Shown: positions 8,874-18,494 of the stretch, piece after piece
How positions within the stretch are numbered: the first letter of the stretch is position 1
How the letters are laid out: the number at the start of each line of letters is the position of its first letter
Assembly (NCBI RefSeq): GCF_900626095.1
Contig: NZ_UYZZ01000003.1
Location: 98,889 to 162,888, forward strand
DNA from: Clostridium rectalis
GTDB taxonomy: Bacteria > Bacillota > Clostridia > Clostridiales > Clostridiaceae
Length of the DNA: 64,000 nucleotides
Direction of reading: 5' to 3'
The notes under the pieces: generated by a model
What the model was told of the DNA's origin: nothing
Databases searched by the model: none
Seen by the model: only the letters and a program-made list of their open reading frames with translations
Position numbers and translations under genes: made by a program

Positions 8874-8943
8874 GTATTCCACCTCCTAATACTCTATACA
8901 TAAATATTACTTTATCTTCCATGCTTTTTCCTTCTTTTTTTAA

Positions 8944-8990
8944 AAAAATAAATACTAAAACCTAAGAAATTCTTTTCTTAGCCTTAGTAT
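8944..8990 (-). terminator. Intrinsic terminator
   Basis: A two-part stem (ATACTAA/TTAGTAT and CTAAGAA/TTCTTAG) followed on the minus strand by TTATTTTTTT, downstream of the chemoreceptor gene. Confidence 0.8.
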
Positions 8991-9006
8991 CTATCAATTT
9001 ATTTAT

Positions 9007-10713
9007 TCATCTAATATCCTCTACTTTAAACTTATTAACATTTACTAACATATCTTTAGTCATATCTGTTAATACCTGAGAAGCTGTTGTCACATTTTCA
9101 CTATGCAAATTTATCTGTTCTACAGAACTTGATATTTCCTCTATTGAAGCGGATATTTCCTGCGCCACTACAGACACTTCATTTATCTTTTCAAAGATTC
9201 CATCGCTCTCCATACCTATAGACGATGCATTTTCACCTAATCCTTTTATAATTGGCATAATCTTAGATAACATTTTTATAATTTCTTTAAAAGAGCTCAT
9301 AGTATTTTCTATAACTATCATTTGGTTACTTAATTCTTCTTCCATGTATCCACTATTTTTTATCATATTGTTACTATCAATAGAAATACTATTTATTAAA
9401 TCATTTATACCTGACACCGATACTTTACTTTGTTCTGCAAGTTTTCTAATTTCATCTGCTACTACAGAAAATCCTTTCCCTGCTTCTCCCGCTCTAGAGG
9501 CCTCTATAGCCGCATTTAGTGCAAGTAAATTTGTTTGTTCTGCTATACTATTTATAAGATTACTTATTTCATATATCTGTGTAACTTTATCTCCAAGTCC
9601 TAATATTTTATCTGAAAAAGAATTAAAAGATTCCTTTACTTTAACTACTGATTTAGTTAAAGTATTTATTTCCATACTGCTACTTTCAGCCATATGACTA
9701 ATTTCATTTCCATCAGAATTTACTACATATATGTTATCTATCATGCTTTTTAATTCTTTACTAAACTTATTTACATTTTCATTTACATATAACAATCCTT
9801 CAGATTGCTCCTCTGTACCTTTAGCAATTTCCTCTAAAGCTGCTGATGCACTTTGTAACGAAGCCATAATCTCTTGTGACGTAGCAGATAGTCCCTCCGC
9901 TTCTTTATCTACAGAAAAAGAATTGCTTTTTACTTTGTTTATCATATTTGATACTCTATTTATAGTATCATTAATAGCTTTAGCTATAACTTTAAACTCA
10001 TTTTTCCCATCATCATCTAGTTTTACAGTAAAATCTCCTTGAGAAACTTCATCCACGTTAACTATAATTTTTTTAGAATATTTTTTTATAAATCTATTTA
10101 TTACTACACATATAGTAGTAAATACTATTATACTGATAATCAAAATAATGATAAAAACTTTAATTATAGATTGATAAATGTTTTTATTTTCCATATTAAG
10201 GTTCATTGCTTCCTCATTATTACATTTTATTAAATAATCTAGTTTAGTTTCTATTTCATTTCCGTAATCATCTAATATTAGAAAATCTCTATCGGAAAAT
10301 TTATAACCTTTAGACAACCTTTTATCCATCTGGTACCAAATATCAATATATTCACTATATGCACTTTTTAAAGCCTTTAATACTTTATTTTGGCTTTGAT
10401 GTACATTTTGAGAAGTATAGCTTTCAAAATTCTTCTTAATCCATTTATCAAAGACTTTTACCCTCTCTCCAAATTCCCTTTTGTATGCTCCATTTGCTCT
10501 ATTAATTTGTATTCCTATATTTAAATAATCACTTCTTATTTCATTTAAATATGTGAGAGGTTTTACATTTTGTTTAAACATCATAGAAGAATTAGAGTAC
10601 ATTAGAAATACGTTTTTTAAAGCTAATATTCCTATAACTATAGTAAAAAGTACTCCTATTAATTCTAACACAAAAGTGCTCTGAGTTACTTTTAAATTTT
10701 TAATTTTAAACAT
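9007..10713 (-). CDS. Methyl-accepting chemotaxis protein (4-helix-bundle sensor)
   Basis: 568 aa chemoreceptor. TM1 lies near residues 13-35, then an all-helical periplasmic-type sensor of about 145 residues (4HB_MCP-like), TM2 near 185-208, a HAMP domain (about 210-262), and the signalling coiled coil with the hairpin tip around [31 protein letters not shown] precedes the ATG. It is unlinked to che genes here, as is usual for one of many receptors in clostridia. The ligand is unknown. Confidence 0.92.
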   Translation of the reverse strand: MFKIKNLKVTQSTFVLELIGVLFTIVIGILALKNVFLMYSNSSMMFKQNVKPLTYLNEIRSDYLNIGIQINRANGAYKREFGERVKVFDKWIKKNFESYTSQNVHQSQNKVLKALKSAYSEYIDIWYQMDKRLSKGYKFSDRDFLILDDYGNEIETKLDYLIKCNNEEAMNLNMENKNIYQSIIKVFIIILIISIIVFTTICVVINRFIKKYSKKIIVNVDEVSQGDFTVKLDDDGKNEFKVIAKAINDTINRVSNMINKVKSNSFSVDKEAEGLSATSQEIMASLQSASAALEEIAKGTEEQSEGLLYVNENVNKFSKELKSMIDNIYVVNSDGNEISHMAESSSMEINTLTKSVVKVKESFNSFSDKILGLGDKVTQIYEISNLINSIAEQTNLLALNAAIEASRAGEAGKGFSVVADEIRKLAEQSKVSVSGINDLINSISIDSNNMIKNSGYMEEELSNQMIVIENTMSSFKEIIKMLSKIMPIIKGLGENASSIGMESDGIFEKINEVSVVAQEISASIEEISSSVEQINLHSENVTTASQVLTDMTKDMLVNVNKFKVEDIR

Positions 10714-10825
10714 ATTTTCCCCCTGATATATTATTTATATTATGTTTAGCTAAACTATATATTATATTAAATTTTTAACTTATTTACATTATATATGTTT
10801 TATTTACAATAATCAACAAAATTAT

Positions 10826-10883
10826 CAAAAATAAAAAAAGACTATGTTATAAAAGAAAATTTTTTCTTTTTAACATAGTCCTT
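10826..10883 (-). terminator. Intrinsic terminator
   Basis: AAGGACTATGTTA and a partly matching TAACATAGTC arm with an A/T-rich inner stem, followed on the minus strand by TTTTTTTATTTTT. It ends the rubrerythrin gene. Confidence 0.85.
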
Positions 10884-10892
10884 AATGTAATT

Positions 10893-11435
10893 TTATTTAA
10901 AATATCTATTTAATAATCCCTTAAAGGCTAATCCATGTCTTGCTTCATCTTTACACATTTCATGTACTGTATCATGAATTGCATCATAATTAAGTTTCTT
11001 AGCAAGTGTAGCCAAATCTTTTTTCCCTTGACATGCACCATATTCTGCTTCAACTCTCATCTCTAAATTCTTCTTTGTATCCGCAGTTACAACTTCTCCT
11101 AATAATTCAGCAAACTTTGCAGCATGTTCTGCTTCCTCAAAGGCTATTCTCTTATAAGCTTCTGCTATTTCTGGTAACCCTTCTCTATCTGCCTGTCTAC
11201 TCATTGCTAAATACATTCCTACTTCAGTACACTCTCCCATGAAATTGGCTCTTAATCCTTCTAAGACTTCTGTTTCTACGTCCTTGCCTACCCCTATTTT
11301 ATGTTCATCCGCCCATTTCATATCATCTGTTTTTTTAATAAATTTGTCTGCGCCTGCTCCACATAATGGACACTTTTCTGGCGCCTTCTCACCCTCAAAA
11401 ACATACCCACAAATAGTGCATACATATTTTTTCAT
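10893..11435 (-). CDS. Reverse rubrerythrin (peroxide reductase)
   Basis: 180 aa. A rubredoxin-type FeS4 centre comes first (Cys6-x2-Cys9, Cys22-x2-Cys25), followed by a ferritin-like di-iron four-helix domain with repeated Glu and ExxH ([17 protein letters not shown]). This order is the reverse of classic rubrerythrin and is typical of clostridial revRbr, which reduces H2O2 and is strongly oxygen/peroxide-induced in C. acetobutylicum. GGGGGAATTTTAG precedes the ATG. No PerR box was recognised. Cytoplasmic, monocistronic. Confidence 0.93.
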   Translation of the reverse strand: MKKYVCTICGYVFEGEKAPEKCPLCGAGADKFIKKTDDMKWADEHKIGVGKDVETEVLEGLRANFMGECTEVGMYLAMSRQADREGLPEIAEAYKRIAFEEAEHAAKFAELLGEVVTADTKKNLEMRVEAEYGACQGKKDLATLAKKLNYDAIHDTVHEMCKDEARHGLAFKGLLNRYFK

Positions 11436-11525
11436 CTAAAATTCCCCCATTCACTTAATATTATATTTATTTATCTTTCAACAATTATTATTATATAATA
11501 ATTAATATTAATTTGCAAGCTTTTT

Positions 11526-12698
11526 TTAAATATTTTTATATGCTTTATAAATTCTATCTAAAGCTTCCTTTAAAACACTTCGTGGACAAGCAATATTTAT
11601 TCTTTCAAATCCACCTCCATTCTTTCCAAATATATAACCTTGATTAAATGCAACTTTTGCTTTTTTTAACATGAAATTTTTTAACTCTTCATTATTCATA
11701 CCTAACTCTCTAAAATCTAACCAGGCTAGATATGTACCCTCTGCTTCTATAACTTTTACCTGTGGTAATTTTTCTTTACAATACTCTTTTAAAAATCTAT
11801 AATTTTCTTCTATATATTTTATCACCTCTAAATACCATTCTTGTCCTTTAGTATAAGCTACTTCCGTTGCTAAAATACCTAATGGATTTATTTCATCTAT
11901 ACCGTTTAATTTCATAGTATTTAAAAATTTATTTCTTAGCTTTTTGTTAGCAATTATTATATTGGAAGTTTGTAACCCTGCTAAATTAAAGGTTTTACTT
12001 GCAGCAGTACATGTTATTGAGTTTTCCAAAACATTATTATTAATTGAGGCTAATGAAGTATGCTTGTTATTTTTAAAAATTAAATCTCCATGAATTTCAT
12101 CTGATACTATTAATGTATTATTCTCCATACAAATATTACATAAAGTTATAAGTTCCTTCTCTGACCATACTCTCCCAACTGGATTATGAGGATTACATAA
12201 TATCATTAGCTTAACAGATGAATCCATCTTTTTCTTTAAATCCTCAAAATCCATATAATACTTATTATTTCTTAATATCAGAGGACTTGTAATAACTTTT
12301 CTTTTATTATTTTCTATACATTTAGCAAAAGGATGATAAACCGGAGTCTGTATCATAATTTTATCATCCCTTTTTGTATAGCTTTGTATTATCCAATTAA
12401 TAGCTGGTATAATTCCAGGTGTTAAACATACCCATTCCTTTTTTACATGAAAATTATGTATACTCTTAAACCAATTAATCAATGCATCATAATATGTATC
12501 TGTTGGCTTAGAATATCCAAATATTCCGTGGTTTACTCTTTCTTTTAACTTTTCTAATATTTTAGGTGAAGCCTTGAAATCCATATCAGCTATCCACATA
12601 GGTATTATATCTTCATCATTAAAAAACTCTGTATTAAAATTCCACTTTATAGAATTTGTATTACTTCTATCAGTTATTTCATCAAAATTATACTTCAT
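11526..12698 (-). CDS. MalY/PatB-type PLP aminotransferase (cystathionine beta-lyase)
   Basis: 390 aa fold-type I PLP enzyme. The start is ATG 12698 behind GGAGGG; the TTG at 12713 is part of that ribosome site. WNF and MWIADMDFKASP at the N-terminus are hallmarks of the MalY/PatB group, SDEIHGDLIF carries the PLP-binding Asp, and SKTFNLAGLQ has the Schiff-base Lys. Family members cleave cystathionine or cysteine and can transaminate. It lies downstream of the aspartate operon but is separated from it by a terminator. Confidence 0.9.
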   Translation of the reverse strand: MKYNFDEITDRSNTNSIKWNFNTEFFNDEDIIPMWIADMDFKASPKILEKLKERVNHGIFGYSKPTDTYYDALINWFKSIHNFHVKKEWVCLTPGIIPAINWIIQSYTKRDDKIMIQTPVYHPFAKCIENNKRKVITSPLILRNNKYYMDFEDLKKKMDSSVKLMILCNPHNPVGRVWSEKELITLCNICMENNTLIVSDEIHGDLIFKNNKHTSLASINNNVLENSITCTAASKTFNLAGLQTSNIIIANKKLRNKFLNTMKLNGIDEINPLGILATEVAYTKGQEWYLEVIKYIEENYRFLKEYCKEKLPQVKVIEAEGTYLAWLDFRELGMNNEELKNFMLKKAKVAFNQGYIFGKNGGGFERINIACPRSVLKEALDRIYKAYKNI

Positions 12699-12735
12699 AG
12701 TAATTCCCTCCAACTTATTATATTTAATTTTATTT

Positions 12736-12783
12736 TAGCATAAATAAGCACAAGCTAAATATATTTTTAGCTTGTGCTTATTT
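12736..12783 (-). terminator. Intrinsic terminator
   Basis: AAATAAGCACAAGCTAAA pairs with TTTAGCTTGTGCTTATTT, directly behind the aspartase stop codon. It separates the aspartate operon from the aminotransferase gene. Confidence 0.85.
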
Positions 12784-12792
12784 AATTTCACT

Positions 12793-14205
12793 TTATTTCC
12801 TTAGTAATTCTTTGCCAGAAATACCTGGTTCTGTCATATTGTATGGATTAAATATTATATCTAATTCTGCTTCCTTTAATAATCCTTCTTTTAAAATCAA
12901 TTCTTTTACAGATTCTCCAGTACTTATTGCGGTTTTAGCTATTTTAGCAGACGTTTTATACCCAACGTGTGGACATATAGCAGTTATAACACCTACGCTA
13001 TTTTCTACTAACTCTTTACAACGTTTTTCATTAGCAGTTATATCTCCTACACAGTTATCTATAAGTGTATTCACACCATTATTAAGTGTTTCTACGGACT
13101 GGAATAAGTTATAATAGATTACTGGTTCAAAAGCATTTAATTCTAATTGTCCTGCCTCAACTGCCATAGTTATTGTCATATCATTACCAATTATATTAAA
13201 TGCCACTTGATTAACTACTTCTGGTATTACAGGGTTAATTTTTCCTGGCATAATAGATGAACCATTTTGTTTTGGTGGCAAATTTATCTCTCCTATACCT
13301 GTCCTTGGCCCTGAGGATAATAATCTTAAATCATTACATATCTTAGATAAATCTATAGCACAAATCTTTAAAGCTGATGAAACTTCTGCAAAAGCATCTA
13401 AATTTTGTGTACCATCTACTAAATCTTCACATTGAATTAATTCAATATTAGTAACCTTGCTTAAATTTGGAGTAATATTTTTAACATATTTTTCGTCAGC
13501 ATTTAGTCCAGTACCTATAGCAGTTGCACCAATACTTACATATTTTAAATCATCCTTAGTTCTTTTTATCCTTATAATATCCCTCTTAATTGCATTGGCA
13601 TAAGCCCTAAATTCTTGTCCAAGCCTTATTGGTATTGCATCTTGCATTTGTGTTCTTCCCATTTTTATTACATGATCAAATTCTTTTGATTTTTTAAAAA
13701 GAACTTTTACTAAGTTATCCAATGTTTCTAATACGTTGTCTAAAAGTCTCATAGTTGCAATTTTCCCTCCAGTGGGAATAACATCGTTAGTAGACTGTCC
13801 CATGTTAACATGATCATTAGGATGAACTATAGCATAATCCCCCTTTTTGCCATCTAGTATTTCAATAGCTCTATTAGCAACAACTTCATTAATATTCATG
13901 TTCATAGATGTTCCTGCTCCACCTTGTATAGGGTCTGTTATAAACTGTTCTATAAGCTTTCCCTCTATAATGTCATCACAAGCGTTAACTATAGCCTTCC
14001 CTATTTTTCTATTCAAAAGCTCTATATCCATGTTAGTTATAGCTGCCGCTTTTTTGATTTCCGCCAAAGCCTTCACTAATTCAGGATGTATTTTTTCCTT
14101 AGTTATTCTAAAATTTTCATAAGCTCTTAATGTTTGTATACCATAGTAGGCTTCAATTGGTACTTGTTTTTCGCCTATTGAGTCATTCTCCATTCTATAT
14201 AACAT
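12793..14205 (-). CDS. aspA: Aspartate ammonia-lyase (aspartase)
   Basis: 470 aa, fumarase/aspartase superfamily: L-aspartate to fumarate plus ammonia. Seen: the N-terminal YYGIQTLRA, the substrate-binding GGAGTSMNMN and MGQSTNDVIPT, and the mobile signature loop GSSIMPGKINPVIPE with the catalytic Ser. These favour aspartase over class II fumarase (GGAGTSMNMN and IMPGKINP). It is the last gene of a four-gene block (malic enzyme, symporter, racemase, aspartase) with gaps of only 22-25 bases, so the block probably runs as one operon. GGGGGAG precedes the ATG. Confidence 0.94.
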   Translation of the reverse strand: MLYRMENDSIGEKQVPIEAYYGIQTLRAYENFRITKEKIHPELVKALAEIKKAAAITNMDIELLNRKIGKAIVNACDDIIEGKLIEQFITDPIQGGAGTSMNMNINEVVANRAIEILDGKKGDYAIVHPNDHVNMGQSTNDVIPTGGKIATMRLLDNVLETLDNLVKVLFKKSKEFDHVIKMGRTQMQDAIPIRLGQEFRAYANAIKRDIIRIKRTKDDLKYVSIGATAIGTGLNADEKYVKNITPNLSKVTNIELIQCEDLVDGTQNLDAFAEVSSALKICAIDLSKICNDLRLLSSGPRTGIGEINLPPKQNGSSIMPGKINPVIPEVVNQVAFNIIGNDMTITMAVEAGQLELNAFEPVIYYNLFQSVETLNNGVNTLIDNCVGDITANEKRCKELVENSVGVITAICPHVGYKTSAKIAKTAISTGESVKELILKEGLLKEAELDIIFNPYNMTEPGISGKELLRK

Positions 14206-14229
14206 AAAAACTCCCCCTAGATATTATTT

Positions 14230-14925
14230 TTATTTAGCTAATTCCACCGTTTTTTTAGCTAAAATTTCCGTAGAAGATATTAAATTAAATTTTTTTAACT
14301 CATCTAAACTAAATTTATCAAATAATATAGGTAATTCAGTGCATCCCAGTATTATTACGTTTACATCCTTAAGTAAAAACTTATTTAATATGCCTAATAC
14401 CTCATCTATCTTAAAATCCCTGTCCCCAGACTTTACCTTATAAATTAAATTTGAAACACATAGTTTATCTTCATCATTAGGTAAAATTATTTTTATCCCA
14501 TACTTATTTAAATATTTATCATAAACTTTCGCCCTATAAGTTCCTTCTGTTGCAAGAAGTCCTACTGTGCAATTTCCATAAAACTTAAAAATATATTTTC
14601 CTACCTCATCTATCATATTTATGAAAGGTACCTTAACAGCTTCTGCTAACTGATCATAAAAATAATGTGCTGTGTTACAAGGCATAATAAGAATTTCTGA
14701 TCCTAAATTTCTAAGTCTTATAGCAGTTTCCATTAACTCACTAATAGGATTTTCTCCCTCACCTAAAATAAACGCTGTTCTGTCTGGTATTTTAGTATTA
14801 TTGTCTATAAGTATACGTATGTTATCCTGATCTGACTTAGCATAAGTAAAATCTATAATTTTATTAAATATATCTACAGTAGCTTTGGGACCCATACCTC
14901 CTAAAATTCCTACTACCTTTGCCAT
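14230..14925 (-). CDS. Aspartate racemase family protein
   Basis: 231 aa, cofactor-independent Asp/Glu racemase family. The two catalytic thiols are Cys83 in MPCNTAH and Cys195 in ILGCTELPI; GILGGMGPKAT at the N-terminus is the usual opening. It interconverts D- and L-aspartate (inferred from family and neighbours). Sitting between an amino-acid/dicarboxylate symporter and aspartase, it would let imported D-aspartate feed aspartase. Both Cys are present, so it should be a true racemase. Confidence 0.9.
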   Translation of the reverse strand: MAKVVGILGGMGPKATVDIFNKIIDFTYAKSDQDNIRILIDNNTKIPDRTAFILGEGENPISELMETAIRLRNLGSEILIMPCNTAHYFYDQLAEAVKVPFINMIDEVGKYIFKFYGNCTVGLLATEGTYRAKVYDKYLNKYGIKIILPNDEDKLCVSNLIYKVKSGDRDFKIDEVLGILNKFLLKDVNVIILGCTELPILFDKFSLDELKKFNLISSTEILAKKTVELAK

Positions 14926-14950
14926 TAGTAAACCCCCATATTATATAATA

Positions 14951-16204
14951 TTAAACCCCAATATTGCTTTTACTTTGTTTTATAGTTGCTTTAGTATAAT
15001 CCAGTTCTTTTTCTGAAGCAGAGACTACTATTGATGCTGCCACATTTCCTGTTACATTTACTGCTGTTCTTCCCATATCTAACACTCTATCTATACCTGC
15101 AATTAATGCTGCACCTTCTAGAGGAAGTCCTACGGATGATAAGACCATCATAAGCATCATAAATCCAGCTCCTGGTACCCCTGCTGTACCTATAGATGCC
15201 AAAAGTGCTGTAAGTAAAATAGTAGCTTGCTGTCCTAAAGTTAAAGGAATCCCATAGGCTTGTGCAATAAATACTGCACACACTCCCTGGTATATAGCCG
15301 TTCCATCCATATTAATTGTTGTACCTAGCGGAAGAACAAAGCTAGCTATTCCTTCTGATACACCAAAAGATTCTCTTACAGTTTTTATAGTAATTGGTAA
15401 TGTTCCAGAACTACTGCTGGTGCTAAATGCAATAGCCGTTGGCGTGGAAGTTCCCTTGAAGAATTCCTTTATAGAAATTTTTGAAAACATTTTTACAGAG
15501 AAAGAGTAAGCTATAATAGAATGTAATATAAATCCAGCATAACATACTCCTATTACTTTAATTAAAGGTATTAATACCTTTGGACCATTTTCAGCAATAA
15601 CAGGAACTATAAGTGCAAAAACTCCATATGGAGCTAAATTCATAATAACTTCAGTAAGTTTATACATTATTTCAGCTAAACTATCACAAAATTTTAAATA
15701 AGGTTCTCCTTTTTCTCCTATATACACAGCTCCAACACCACTAAACAATGCAAAAAATATTATTTGTAACATATTACCTTTTGCTAATGCATCTATTGGG
15801 TTTGTTGGTACAATATCAAGTAAAGTCTGTATAAGTGATGGTGCCTCTGTAACTTTTTGAGGTGTGGAGCTAACTAAAGGAATACCTGCTCCAGGTTTAA
15901 ATATATTTGCCAAGGATAGTCCGATAACTATAGCCACAGCTGTAGTTACAAAGAAATAAATCATAGTTTTTCCACCAATTCTTCCAAGCTTTTTTACATC
16001 TCCAATACTAGCAGCTCCTACAACTAAAGAAGAAAATACTAATGGTACTATTGTCATTTTTATTAAATTAAGAAACAACGTGCCTATAGGTTTAATATAC
16101 GTAGTAGCAATTTTAGGTGATGACACAAAGAATAGTCCTACAAATACTCCAAGTATAAGTCCTATCATTATTTTAGTAATAAGACTCATTTTCTTTTTAC
16201 TCAT
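14951..16204 (-). CDS. DAACS-family dicarboxylate/amino acid:cation symporter
   Basis: 417 aa, about eight membrane helices plus two re-entrant loops. The family hairpin motif STSSSSGTLP and the substrate/cation site NMDGTAIYQG are intact. Family members (GltP, DctA, GltT) import glutamate, aspartate, malate or succinate with H+ or Na+. The operon partners (aspartase, racemase, malic enzyme) suggest aspartate and/or malate as substrate. GGGGGG precedes the ATG. Confidence 0.93.
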   Translation of the reverse strand: MSKKKMSLITKIMIGLILGVFVGLFFVSSPKIATTYIKPIGTLFLNLIKMTIVPLVFSSLVVGAASIGDVKKLGRIGGKTMIYFFVTTAVAIVIGLSLANIFKPGAGIPLVSSTPQKVTEAPSLIQTLLDIVPTNPIDALAKGNMLQIIFFALFSGVGAVYIGEKGEPYLKFCDSLAEIMYKLTEVIMNLAPYGVFALIVPVIAENGPKVLIPLIKVIGVCYAGFILHSIIAYSFSVKMFSKISIKEFFKGTSTPTAIAFSTSSSSGTLPITIKTVRESFGVSEGIASFVLPLGTTINMDGTAIYQGVCAVFIAQAYGIPLTLGQQATILLTALLASIGTAGVPGAGFMMLMMVLSSVGLPLEGAALIAGIDRVLDMGRTAVNVTGNVAASIVVSASEKELDYTKATIKQSKSNIGV

Positions 16205-16226
16205 ACGAAAGCCCCCCCTATATATT

Positions 16227-17402
16227 TTATTTTATTTTAGCAATACCAGTATTCTTAGCAATTTCCCCAACTTTTTCAGCCACTTTCTCTACTACTTTCT
16301 TATTGAAAGGATCTGGTATTATATATTCTTCTTTAAGCTCTTCTTTTGAAATTATACTTGCAATAGCTTCTGCTGCTGCAAGCTTCATATCCTCAGTTAT
16401 TTCCCTAGCTCTTACGTCTAGTGCTCCTCTAAAAATTCCTGGGAACACTAAAACATTGTTTATCTGATTTGGGAAATCAGACCTTCCTGTTGCCACAACT
16501 TTTGCTCCCCCTCTTTTAGCCTCATCTGGTGTAATTTCTGGAGTTGGATTAGCCATAGCAAATATTATAGAATCTTTATTCATAGTAGATACCATATTTG
16601 AATCTAAAACATTTGGTCCTGATACTCCTATGAATACATCTTTTCCTTTTATTATTTCTTTCAAACCACCTTTTTCAAATTGTGGATTTGTTAACTTTGC
16701 CATTTCTTCTTGTACAGGATTCATCCATTTAGCTCCTTCTACTAAAGCTCCCTTTAAATCACACATAATAATATTTTTAAACCCTCTTGCTAATAAAAGC
16801 CTACAAATAGAAATTCCTGCAGCCCCAGCTCCATTAATTACTACCTTTACCCCCTCTATTTTTCTATTTGTTAGTTTTAATGCATTCAATAATCCTGCAA
16901 GTACAACTATTGCAGTTCCATGTTGATCATCATGAAATACAGGTATATCTATTTCCTCTTTTAATCTTTGCTCTATTTCAAAACATCTAGGCGCAGATAT
17001 GTCCTCCAAATTTATTCCTCCAAAAGTAGGCGCCAAATATTTTACAGTCTTAATTATTTCTTCTACATCTTTTGTATTTAAACATATTGGAAAAGCGTCA
17101 ACATCTGCAAACTCTTTAAACAAAATTGCCTTGCCTTCCATTACTGGCATAGCTGCCTCTGGTCCTATATCCCCTAGCCCAAGTACCGCTGTACCATCTG
17201 TAACTACCGCTACTAAATTTTTTTTAGCAGTATATTTATAAACATTATCTATATCCTCATATATTTTTTTACAAGGTTCTGCAACACCAGGAGTATAAGC
17301 TATACTTAAATCCTCCTTACTTTTCACATTTATTTTCGGTGCAATAGATATTTTGCCTTTATTTTTTTCATGTACTTTTAAGCTTACACATTTTATATCC
17401 AT
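16227..17402 (-). CDS. NAD(P)-dependent malic enzyme
   Basis: 391 aa short-form bacterial malic enzyme: malate to pyruvate plus CO2 with NAD(P)H. ATG 17402 is preferred because GGAGA lies 7 bases upstream; the ATG at 17408 is only one base from it. Seen: the YTPGVAEPC opening, the TDGTAVLGLGDIGPEA metal/malate region, PVFHDDQHGTAIV, the Rossmann GAGAAGISICRLL and ANPTPEI. First gene of the aspartate/malate operon. A 14-bp palindrome lies 39 bases upstream. Confidence 0.94.
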   Translation of the reverse strand: MDIKCVSLKVHEKNKGKISIAPKINVKSKEDLSIAYTPGVAEPCKKIYEDIDNVYKYTAKKNLVAVVTDGTAVLGLGDIGPEAAMPVMEGKAILFKEFADVDAFPICLNTKDVEEIIKTVKYLAPTFGGINLEDISAPRCFEIEQRLKEEIDIPVFHDDQHGTAIVVLAGLLNALKLTNRKIEGVKVVINGAGAAGISICRLLLARGFKNIIMCDLKGALVEGAKWMNPVQEEMAKLTNPQFEKGGLKEIIKGKDVFIGVSGPNVLDSNMVSTMNKDSIIFAMANPTPEITPDEAKRGGAKVVATGRSDFPNQINNVLVFPGIFRGALDVRAREITEDMKLAAAEAIASIISKEELKEEYIIPDPFNKKVVEKVAEKVGEIAKNTGIAKIK

Positions 17403-17440
17403 AAGCATCTCTCCAATCAGTTTTGTAACAATTTAATACC

Positions 17441-17454
17441 CCATTGGCCAATGG
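17441..17454. promoter_or_regulatory. Perfect palindrome in the malic enzyme leader, possible operator
   Basis: CCATTGGCCAATGG is a 14-bp perfect palindrome and GC-rich against its surroundings. It lies 39 bases upstream of the first gene of the aspartate/malate operon. Binding by a regulator is inferred. Confidence 0.45.
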
Positions 17455-17771
17455 ATAGCTTATTTATATAATAATTTATAAAATTATTATTTTCTATATA
17501 TTAAAACTATTTAAAGTATTTTGTAAATAAATTTATTATTGTTAACTTATAAACGTAGATATAATATTACTGATAATAAATAATCCGCCTATATTATTTT
17601 TATGAAATAAGTAAGTGTAAACTATTCAAAATTACAAAAATAAAGTTTGTAAAAAAGTTTTTATTTTAGATAACTGAAATATATGTATATATATTACTTC
17701 TTTTTATGAAAAATACATTTTATTTTTTTTCATTATAATGTTAAAATTTTATCTTTTTAACTCTTAAATCA
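17455..17771. other. AT-rich leader between the operon and the two-component genes
   Basis: It should contain the malic enzyme operon promoter and response-regulator sites. No clear -35/-10 pair or direct repeat could be fixed by eye, and no open frame is supported. Confidence 0.45.
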
Positions 17772-17816
17772 CATAAATAAAAAACTTCCAATACAAAAAT
17801 GCATAGAAGTTTTTCT
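17772..17816 (-). terminator. Intrinsic terminator
   Basis: AAAAACTTC with GAAGTTTTT arms and inner ATGC/GTAT pairing, followed on the minus strand by TTTTTTATTTATG. It ends the two-component operon. Confidence 0.8.
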
Positions 17817-17822
17817 TATATA

Positions 17823-18494
17823 TTATATTACTCTGTATGTAGTTTTGGGTCTTCCAACTTCACCATACTCCACATCTCTATTTAATTTCCCTAGTTCCGT
17901 CATATATTCTAAATATCTCCTTACCGTAACTCTTGATAATTTAATTTTTTCTGATATTTCTTCACAAGTAAAATACTCCTTACCATAATTTTTTAATATC
18001 TTCTTTATTCTTTTTAAAGTTATTTCATTTATCCCCTTTTGAAGGTCCTCCCCAAAATTTATATAATTTTGATTAGTTATTTTATCTATATCTTTCTGGT
18101 TTAATACAACTTTAGTATTAAAAATTTCATATCTTAATTTAAACTTATTTAAAGCATCTTTAAATCTTTCATATTCAAAGGGTTTTATAAGATAATCTAT
18201 AACTCCAAGCTTCAATGATTCATTTAATTTATCTCCTTCATCTGCAGCAGTTACCATAATTACATCTGTCATAAACTGATTTTTTCTAATTTCCTTTAAA
18301 AAGCTTATTCCATCCAATTTAGGCATATATAAATCAAGTATTATTAAATCCACATGTGAATTAATAACTATATCAATAGCTTCCCTACCATCATTGCATA
18401 TTCCACAAACTACAAATCCTTCTAAACTTTCTGTGTATTTTTTATTTATTTGTGCTACCATCGGATCGTCTTCTACTATTAGTACATTAATCAT
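17823..18494 (-). CDS. CitB/DcuR-family response regulator
   Basis: 223 aa. The receiver domain (about 1-120) has the acidic pair EDD at 8-10, the phospho-acceptor Asp in LIILDLYMPKLDG and Lys in LIKPFEYE. The C-terminal helix-turn-helix (about 165-215, TCEEISEKIKLSRVTVRRYLEYM) is the type used by regulators of citrate, fumarate and malate transport. Its start overlaps the end of the kinase gene by 8 bases, so the two are translationally coupled. A likely target is the adjacent aspartate/malate operon. Confidence 0.92.
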   Translation of the reverse strand: MINVLIVEDDPMVAQINKKYTESLEGFVVCGICNDGREAIDIVINSHVDLIILDLYMPKLDGISFLKEIRKNQFMTDVIMVTAADEGDKLNESLKLGVIDYLIKPFEYERFKDALNKFKLRYEIFNTKVVLNQKDIDKITNQNYINFGEDLQKGINEITLKRIKKILKNYGKEYFTCEEISEKIKLSRVTVRRYLEYMTELGKLNRDVEYGEVGRPKTTYRVI

